From the NCBI RefSeq assembly GCF_003116095.1, contig NZ_LGRA01000021.1:552226-616225 (forward strand): a stretch of 64,000 nt of DNA, given 5' to 3'. A program made the position numbers and the translations under genes. This document shows positions 58,850 to 64,000 of the stretch, in pieces. A model generated the notes under the pieces. That model made no database searches. It was not told where the DNA came from and saw nothing but the letters and a program-made list of their open reading frames with translations. Each line of letters opens with the position of its first letter. The first letter of the stretch is position 1. This DNA is from Azospirillum sp. TSO35-2 (lineage in GTDB: Bacteria; Pseudomonadota; Alphaproteobacteria; Azospirillales; Azospirillaceae).

Positions 58850-59055
58850 GATGCTTTGGACTCCTTGACGACAACGGTCCTTTGACGCGGCCCATTGGCG
58901 GGACGAGGGGAGCCTAACACCGACCGCCCGCAACGGCCACGGAGCAAAACGCGGCAGTCGGCGCGGCTGTTCGGACTATGAAAGCCGGCCGAGGACGCGC
59001 AACCGGCGGGCCGGCGGGCTGTTGTGCGTTTGAGGATTTGCAGCAGGAGGAAGCC

Positions 59056-59223
59056 ATGCCCGACAAACCCGCCGCCCCGCCGCTTGACGAGCGGGAGCAG
59101 CAGCGCGACCGCGACGACGCCGCCCGACCCGATCAGGTCGGCATCATCCCCGGCAAGGTGCCGGGAAGCCCGGTCGACCCGAGCGACCCGCGCTTTCCCG
59201 GCAGTCAGCCGGATCTGGCGTGA
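59056..59223 (+). CDS. Small Pro/Asp-rich hypothetical protein
   Basis: 55 aa, hydrophilic and probably disordered (PLDEREQQRDRDDAARPDQV, IIPGKVPGSPVDPSDPRFPG). No known domain. The main support is a strong ribosome-binding site, AGGAGGAAGCC, at 59045-59055 just before the ATG. Divergent from pgi and convergent with the M16 genes. Confidence 0.55.
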   Translation: MPDKPAAPPLDEREQQRDRDDAARPDQVGIIPGKVPGSPVDPSDPRFPGSQPDLA

Positions 59224-59283
59224 GGAAAGGGCGCTTTGGGGAGGGGGCAAATGGCTTGAGGGGGCACCCGAAGCCGACGCTCC

Positions 59284-60639
59284 TCAGCTTCCGCCGTCGA
59301 TCGTCCGGGTCGGCGACACGCCGTCCGGCTTGCCGACCAGCACGGTCAGCAGTTTCGCCGGGTCGAGCAACCGCTGGGCGACGCGCTTGATGTCGGCCTG
59401 GGTCACCCCGTTGATGTAGCGGTCGCGCTGGTTCAGATAGTCGATGCCGAGGTTGTCGCGCTTCACCTGCAGCAGGGTGCGCGCGATCGACGGCGTCGAG
59501 CCGAGCTGCAACGGGAAGGAGCCGGTCAGGTAGGTCTTGGCGTCGGCCATCTCCTGGTCGGTCAGGCCGTCCTTCGCCATGCGCGCCCATTCCTGCCGCA
59601 TGATGTCGAGCGCCTGCCCGGCCTTGGCGTTCATGGTGGAGCCGCCGGCCATCACCAGCGCGGCGTGGTCCATCGGGATCAGGTAGCTGTAGACGCCGTA
59701 GCTGAGGCCGCGCTTCTCGCGCACCTCCTCCATCAGGCGCGAACCGAAGCCGCCGCCGCCCAGCACGTAGTTCATGACGGTGGCGGCGTACCAGTCGGGA
59801 TCGTTGCGCTTGACGCCCGGTTGCCCCATCAGCATGACGGTCTGCGCGGTCGGGCGCGGGATCAGGATGGTCTCGCCCAGCCCGGTCATCGTCGTGTCGG
59901 GGACCGGCGCGACGTCGGCCTTGGCCGGCAGGGCGCCGAAGATGGTGTCCAGCGCCTTTCCCAGCTCCTCCGGCGCGATGTCTCCCGTCGCGGCGACCAC
60001 CAGCCGGTCGCGGCCGAACTGGCTCTTCACGAATCCGTGCAGGTCGTCCGGCGTGATGCGGGGCAGGCTGTCCAGCGTGCCGCGGACCTCGTCGCCATAG
60101 GGGTGGTTGGGGAAGGCGGTGGCGTAGAACTGCCGCCGCGCGACGTAGTTGGGGTCGGCCAGATCGCGCCTCAGGCTGGCCAGGATCGACGACCGCATGC
60201 GATCGATCGCTTCCGGCGCGAAGTGCGGCTCGGTCAGCGACAGGCGGGTCAGCGCGAACGCCTCGTCGCGGTGCTCGGTCAGCGTGCGCAGCGAACCGCT
60301 GAAGCCGTCGCGCCCGGCGGTGAAGCCCAGCGCGATGGCGTTGTCCTGCAGCCGCGCCTGGAACGCCTGCGAATCGTACGGCCCGGCGCCCTCGTCCAAC
60401 GCGGTGGAGACGAGGTTGGCCAGCCCCTCCTTGCCCTGGGGGTCACGGCCGCCGGCGCCGTCGAAGGTCCATTCCAGGGCCAGCACGGGAACCTTGTGGT
60501 CCTCCACCAGCCACGCCTCGATCCCGCCGGGGCTGACCACGCGCTTGATGTCCATGGCGTGGGCGGGCAGGGCGACGGCGACGATGGTGAGGAACAGCGC
60601 CGCGATGCCGGCGCGCAGGGGATTGTGACGCGCGCTCAT
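59284..60639 (-). CDS. M16 peptidase-like subunit, no zinc motif
   Basis: 451 aa. Signal peptide (LRAGIAALFLTIVAVALPAH). M16 fold, but the zinc-binding HxxEH is absent (GLANLVSTALDEG at the equivalent place). It keeps the R/Y substrate pair in REKRGLSYGVYSYLIP. This is the non-catalytic partner in M16B heterodimers, periplasmic. ATG at 60639 lies 2 bp after the catalytic subunit gene's stop. Confidence 0.93.
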   Translation of the reverse strand: MSARHNPLRAGIAALFLTIVAVALPAHAMDIKRVVSPGGIEAWLVEDHKVPVLALEWTFDGAGGRDPQGKEGLANLVSTALDEGAGPYDSQAFQARLQDNAIALGFTAGRDGFSGSLRTLTEHRDEAFALTRLSLTEPHFAPEAIDRMRSSILASLRRDLADPNYVARRQFYATAFPNHPYGDEVRGTLDSLPRITPDDLHGFVKSQFGRDRLVVAATGDIAPEELGKALDTIFGALPAKADVAPVPDTTMTGLGETILIPRPTAQTVMLMGQPGVKRNDPDWYAATVMNYVLGGGGFGSRLMEEVREKRGLSYGVYSYLIPMDHAALVMAGGSTMNAKAGQALDIMRQEWARMAKDGLTDQEMADAKTYLTGSFPLQLGSTPSIARTLLQVKRDNLGIDYLNQRDRYINGVTQADIKRVAQRLLDPAKLLTVLVGKPDGVSPTRTIDGGS

Positions 60640-60641
60640 CC

Positions 60642-62090
60642 TCAACTGTCCTTTCCGGTCAGCGGCAGCAGCAGGCCGGTGACGTGGTTGGTCTTGCTCA
60701 GCACGGCGCGGGCGGCGGCGTTGACATCGGCGGCGGTCACCGCGTCGATGCGCACCGGCCAGCTCTCCACATCGTCGATGCTCTGGCCGGTCGCCAGCGC
60801 GGCGCCCAGCGTCTGGGCCGGGCCGGTCAGGCTGTCGCGGGCGTAGGCGGCGGCGGCCAGCATGCGCTTGCGCGCGGTGGCGACCTCCTCGTCCGTCACG
60901 CCGGTCTTCAGCAGCCGGTCGACCTCGGTCCACAGCGCGGCTTCCAGCTTGTCCATGCCGACCCCCGCCGCCGGGCTGGCGCCGACGCTGAGCGTCGCCA
61001 TGTCCCAGGCGGTCGGGCTGTAGCCGAGCCAGGCCGAGGTCGCCAGCTTCTGGTCCATCACCAGGCTGCGGTAGAGCCGCGAGGTCGACCCGCCGCTCAT
61101 GATCTCGGCCAGCACCTCCAGCGCGTAGGCCTGGTGGTCGGGATCGCGCCGGTAGGAGGGGGCGACCCAGGTCCGGCGGACCGAGGGCTGCCGCACCTCC
61201 GCATCGCGCAGCACGACCTGACGGGAGGAGGTGAGCGGCGGCTCCTCCACCCGCTTGCGCTCCGGCACCGGGCGGGACGGGATGGCGCCGTAATAGCGCT
61301 CGGCCAGCGGCTTCAACTCGGCCGCGGTGACGTCGCCGGACACCACCAGGATGGCGTTGTTGGGCGTGTACCAGATCTTGTAGAAGCTTTCCGCCTGTTC
61401 GCGGGTCAGGGTCGACATCTCCTGCGGCCAGCCGATCACCGGGGTGCCGTAGGGGTGGTGGACGAACATCGTGGCGTTGATCTGCTCGCCGATGCGGTCG
61501 GCCGGCTCGTTCTCGATGCGCTGGCGCCGCTCCTCGATGATGACGTCGCGTTCGGGATAGACCACCGCGTCGGTCAGCTTCAGGTTGGCCATGCGGTCGG
61601 CCTCCATCCGCATCACCAGCTCCAGACGGTCGCGGGCGACGTTCTGGTAATAGGCGGTGTAGTCGTAGGAGGTGAAGGCGTTGTCGCGCCCGCCGTTCTT
61701 GGCGACGATCCGGCTGAAGGCGCCGGGCGGCACCACGTCGGTTCCCTTGAACATCAGGTGTTCCAGGAAATGGGCGATGCCGGACTGGCCGCGCAGCTCG
61801 TCGGCGCCGCCCACCTTGTACCAGACCATGTGGGTCACGACCGGAACCCGGTGGTTGGGGATCACCACCACCTGCATGCCGTTCGACAGGGTGAAGCTTT
61901 CGGGGAAGAACACCCCCTTCTCCGCCGCCTGGGCAGCGGCGGCGGCGAAGGGCGCCGGGCTCGCCGGAGTGAAGACAAGCGGGGCCGCGACGGTCATCGT
62001 CAGGGCGAGCAGCCCGGCAGCCGCGATCCGCCGGGTGGTCCGTTGGGCAGTCCGTTCGGCGGTGCGGCGGGCGTTGTCGTGGGCGGGCAT
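60642..62090 (-). CDS. M16 zinc peptidase, catalytic subunit
   Basis: 482 aa. N-terminal signal sequence (IAAAGLLALTMTVAAPLVF). Inverted zinc motif HFLEH in SGIAHFLEHLMFKGTD, with the downstream glutamate in YPERDVIIEERRQRIENEPA. Second M16 domain follows (IWYTPNNAILVVSGDV). With the inactive subunit downstream it should form a periplasmic peptidase. A long basic N-tail precedes the hydrophobic core. Confidence 0.94.
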   Translation of the reverse strand: MPAHDNARRTAERTAQRTTRRIAAAGLLALTMTVAAPLVFTPASPAPFAAAAAQAAEKGVFFPESFTLSNGMQVVVIPNHRVPVVTHMVWYKVGGADELRGQSGIAHFLEHLMFKGTDVVPPGAFSRIVAKNGGRDNAFTSYDYTAYYQNVARDRLELVMRMEADRMANLKLTDAVVYPERDVIIEERRQRIENEPADRIGEQINATMFVHHPYGTPVIGWPQEMSTLTREQAESFYKIWYTPNNAILVVSGDVTAAELKPLAERYYGAIPSRPVPERKRVEEPPLTSSRQVVLRDAEVRQPSVRRTWVAPSYRRDPDHQAYALEVLAEIMSGGSTSRLYRSLVMDQKLATSAWLGYSPTAWDMATLSVGASPAAGVGMDKLEAALWTEVDRLLKTGVTDEEVATARKRMLAAAAYARDSLTGPAQTLGAALATGQSIDDVESWPVRIDAVTAADVNAAARAVLSKTNHVTGLLLPLTGKDS

Positions 62091-62189
62091 GGGGGTTCCC
62101 GGTTCAAGGAGGGGCCGAATCGAAAGGGCGCCCCCCGATGTGAAGGGCGCCCCCGGAAACTGGTGTGACAGGCCGCTTTGGGCAAGACT

Positions 62190-62786
62190 TTAGAACAGGC
62201 CTTCCAGCGGCGCCTTGCGCTTGCGCTCGATCGTCACGGCGCTGGCGCCGTCCAGCGGCTTGCCCTGGGCCTGGGCCTGACGCAGGCGCTCCTGCTCCTT
62301 GGCCGGATCGACGACCGAGCCCGGGGGGGCCTGCGTCTGCCAGAACAGCAGCGAATCGATCCAGCTCTTGTCGGCGATGACCAGCTGGGTGGTTTCCTGA
62401 TCGACCTTGGCGCGGATGTTGGGGTCGATGCCGTCGCGGGCGCCGGCCTGGGCGATCAGCGACTTCTCGCCGGCGGTGCTGCCGGCCGCGGCGTTGCGCG
62501 AGCCGTTGCGGGCGGAGCCGCCGAACACGGCGCCGGCGGCGACCTGGGTCGGCGTGCTGTCCTGCGGGCGCGACGCGCCGGGACGCGGCTTCGGCAGGTT
62601 CTGCAGGCTGGGCGGCAGGGTCAGCGGCGCGCGCGAGACGACGGAGAATTCGTCGGGGCTCTGGCGGTCGAGACCGATCGAGCGGCGGACGTCCGAGCAG
62701 CCGGCGAGCGCCAACGCCGCAAGCGCCAGCCCAAGCAGCGGGAGCCGGGTCCGGGAGGAGGAGAAGGCGGAGGAGATGCTGGTCAC
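62190..62786 (-). CDS. DUF3035 lipoprotein
   Basis: 198 aa. Signal peptide with lipobox LALAGC (Cys30). DUF3035 region: DEFSVVSRAPLTLPPSLQNL to AGEKSLIAQAGARDGIDPNI and DKSWIDSLLFWQ. The start is GTG at 62786; no ATG precedes the lipobox. Conserved in alphaproteobacteria between lspA and the M16 genes; a cell-envelope role is inferred. Confidence 0.9.
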   Translation of the reverse strand: MTSISSAFSSSRTRLPLLGLALAALALAGCSDVRRSIGLDRQSPDEFSVVSRAPLTLPPSLQNLPKPRPGASRPQDSTPTQVAAGAVFGGSARNGSRNAAAGSTAGEKSLIAQAGARDGIDPNIRAKVDQETTQLVIADKSWIDSLLFWQTQAPPGSVVDPAKEQERLRQAQAQGKPLDGASAVTIERKRKAPLEGLF

Positions 62787-62906
62787 GTTCGGAGGATCCC
62801 GTCGTCAGTCACGTCGTGAGTCACCAGGCCCGTCAATCACCCGTCGATCGCCGGGGCCGCATTGAAAGCGCTCGGAGACGGTTATAGCCGCTCCGCGCCG
62901 GAACTC

Positions 62907-63410
62907 TTACGACTTTTCTCGGCCGGCGAACAGCCCGTCGAGAAGCAGCAGCACGACGCCGATGCTGATTCCGCTGTCGGCGACGTTGAAGGCCCAGAAA
63001 TGCCACCCGGCGGCGTGGAAGTCGAGGAAGTCGACCACCGCACCGAAGCGCAGCCGGTCGATCACGTTGCCGACGGCGCCGCCGATGATGACGCCGATGG
63101 CCAGCGCCACCAGCGGGCGTTCCGCCTGCCGCAGCCAGAACACCAGGCAGACGGCGATGACGGCGGCGATCGCGCTCAGCACATAGGGCATCAGCGCGCC
63201 GCCGCTGGCGAAGGTGCCGAAGCTGACGCCGTAGTTCCACACCAGCACGAGGTTGAAGAAGGGCGTGACCTCGACGACGTGCGGCACCGGCTGCATCACG
63301 CTGTCGAGGATCCACCATTTGCTGAGCTGGTCGAGCACCACCACCGCGGCCGCGACGATCAGCCCGAGCAGCGTGAAGGAGCGGGGTTGGTTGGCGACGA
63401 AGGCGTTCAT
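62907..63410 (-). CDS. lspA: Lipoprotein signal peptidase (signal peptidase II)
   Basis: 167 aa, four membrane helices. Catalytic aspartates in GNVIDRLRFGAVVDFLDF and FNVADSGISIGVVLLL; N-terminal VVVLDQLSKWWI. Cleaves prolipoproteins at the lipid-modified Cys. Follows ileS, the classical order, and precedes the DUF3035 lipoprotein, a likely substrate. Confidence 0.96.
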   Translation of the reverse strand: MNAFVANQPRSFTLLGLIVAAAVVVLDQLSKWWILDSVMQPVPHVVEVTPFFNLVLVWNYGVSFGTFASGGALMPYVLSAIAAVIAVCLVFWLRQAERPLVALAIGVIIGGAVGNVIDRLRFGAVVDFLDFHAAGWHFWAFNVADSGISIGVVLLLLDGLFAGREKS

Positions 63411-63426
63411 GGGGCCACCGATCCTG

Positions 63427-63532
63427 CCTCTCCCCCCCGGGGAGAGGGCCGGGGTGAGGGGGAGGCGCGGCGACGGGCGTCCGGCGGGCGGACTCCCGTC
63501 ACCCTAACCCTCTCCCCGGGGGGGAGAGGGGA
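63427..63532. repeat. CCCTCTCC-type palindromic repeat between ileS and lspA
   Basis: CCTCTCCCCCCCGGGGAGAGG (from 63427) and ACCCTCTCCCCGGGGGGGAG (up to 63531) are a pair of palindromes with the same core as the repeats at 15765 and 15889. GGGTGAGGG/CACCCTAACCC-like sequence lies between. It fills the ileS-lspA spacer. Confidence 0.7.
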
Positions 63533-63558
63533 TAGGACCGCGGTTGTGGCGGACAGCC

Positions 63559-64000
63559 TCATGCCACCGCGTCGGAACAGCGGACGCACAGCGTCGGATG
63601 GTCGGCGACGCTGCCGACCTCGGTCAGGACCTTCCAGCAGCGCTCGCACTTCTCGCCCTCGGCCAGGGCCGGGGCAACGGCGATGCCGGCGACGTCGGGC
63701 AGGGTGAACGCCCCGTCCGGTGCCGCACCCTCCGTCACCTCGATCGCCGAGGTGATGCAGACGTCCTGGAAATCGACGTCGGCGAGCAGGGCCTTGGTCG
63801 CGGCGTCGACATAGACCGTCGGGTCGGCCTGGAGCGACGAGCCGATGGTCTTGTTGGCCCGCTCCAGCTCCAGCGCGCCGGTGACGACGCGGCGGACGTT
63901 GCGCACCGCCTCCCACTTGGCGGCCAGCGCGTCGTCGCGCCATTCGGCCGGGATGGCCGGGAAGCCGCGCAGATGCACGCTTTCCTCGGTGTAGCCCAGG
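63559..64000 (-). CDS. ileS: Isoleucyl-tRNA synthetase, C-terminal part (runs off the window)
   Basis: The last ~147 codons. The C-terminal zinc finger CERCWKVL...TLCVRCSDAV is typical of bacterial IleRS, preceded by the anticodon-binding helical region (WEAVRNVRRVVTGALELERA, KTIGSSLQADPTVYV). Charges tRNA-Ile. The 5' end is beyond position 64000. Followed on the same strand by lspA. Confidence 0.95.
   Translation of the reverse strand, partial: LGYTEESVHLRGFPAIPAEWRDDALAAKWEAVRNVRRVVTGALELERANKTIGSSLQADPTVYVDAATKALLADVDFQDVCITSAIEVTEGAAPDGAFTLPDVAGIAVAPALAEGEKCERCWKVLTEVGSVADHPTLCVRCSDAVA

Overview
The window is very GC-rich, and nearly every strand-consistent open frame has a GC-loaded third codon position. 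The gene content points to an alphaproteobacterium of the Rhodospirillales, most likely Azospirillum or a close relative. Supporting features are a nif-type Fe-S assembly operon (iscA-nifU-nifS) behind a sigma-54/NifA promoter, two phasins for polyhydroxyalkanoate granules, a fused MaoC-phosphotransacetylase next to acetate kinase, the order ileS-lspA-DUF3035-M16-M16, an alphaproteobacterial LexA box before mmcB, and an unusually high number of sensor kinases. The genus is inferred; no rRNA or tRNA gene was seen.

Layout. 1-2.5 kb: edge of a nif cluster (nifS partial, nifU, iscA on the minus strand; a divergent TPR-like gene). 2.6-8 kb: an old yellow enzyme with a divergent TetR regulator and two palindromic operators, a RarD permease, grxD-bolA, and purB. 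8.2-14.1 kb: a large Cache-PAS-GGDEF-EAL protein, a YgjP-type metallopeptidase-like protein and a hybrid kinase. 14.4-18.8 kb: a ugpBAEC-type sugar/glycerol-phosphate ABC importer with a palindromic repeat cassette between ugpB and ugpA. 18.8-25.5 kb: housekeeping and small genes (SDHAF4-like, htpX behind an RpoH-like promoter, DHH phosphoesterase, a RelE-like-tailed unknown, EamA permease, cobD/cbiB, an ankyrin protein, a CydP-like microprotein, a stress-protein-like gene).

25.6-35.3 kb is the most system-like block. On the minus strand, a sensor kinase, a multi-domain hybrid kinase and a DUF1329 protein are chained by 4-base overlaps. On the plus strand, divergently, lies a partner-switching module (STAS antagonist, HATPase anti-sigma-type kinase, REC-PP2C phosphatase). 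I infer one pathway in which the kinases set the phosphorylation of the REC-PP2C, which then dephosphorylates the STAS protein. No sigma factor is present locally.

35.3-44.4 kb: NAD kinase, clpS-clpA, two phasins with a shared upstream motif, an orphan Anbu proteasome-like hydrolase, a lipoprotein, and a D,D-carboxypeptidase with a SPOR domain. 44.4-51.7 kb: a second signalling block (REC-HPt, SOS-type mmcB, and three histidine kinases). 52.2-54.8 kb: MaoC-phosphotransacetylase and acetate kinase, with an FNR-like box upstream. 54.9-56.8 kb: a class D beta-lactamase divergent from an AmpR-type regulator. 57-64 kb: pgi, a tiny ORF, a paired M16 peptidase operon, a DUF3035 lipoprotein, lspA and the 3' end of ileS.

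No CRISPR array, transposase, prophage or integrase was seen. All calls are from reading the translated and raw sequence; no database search was run.
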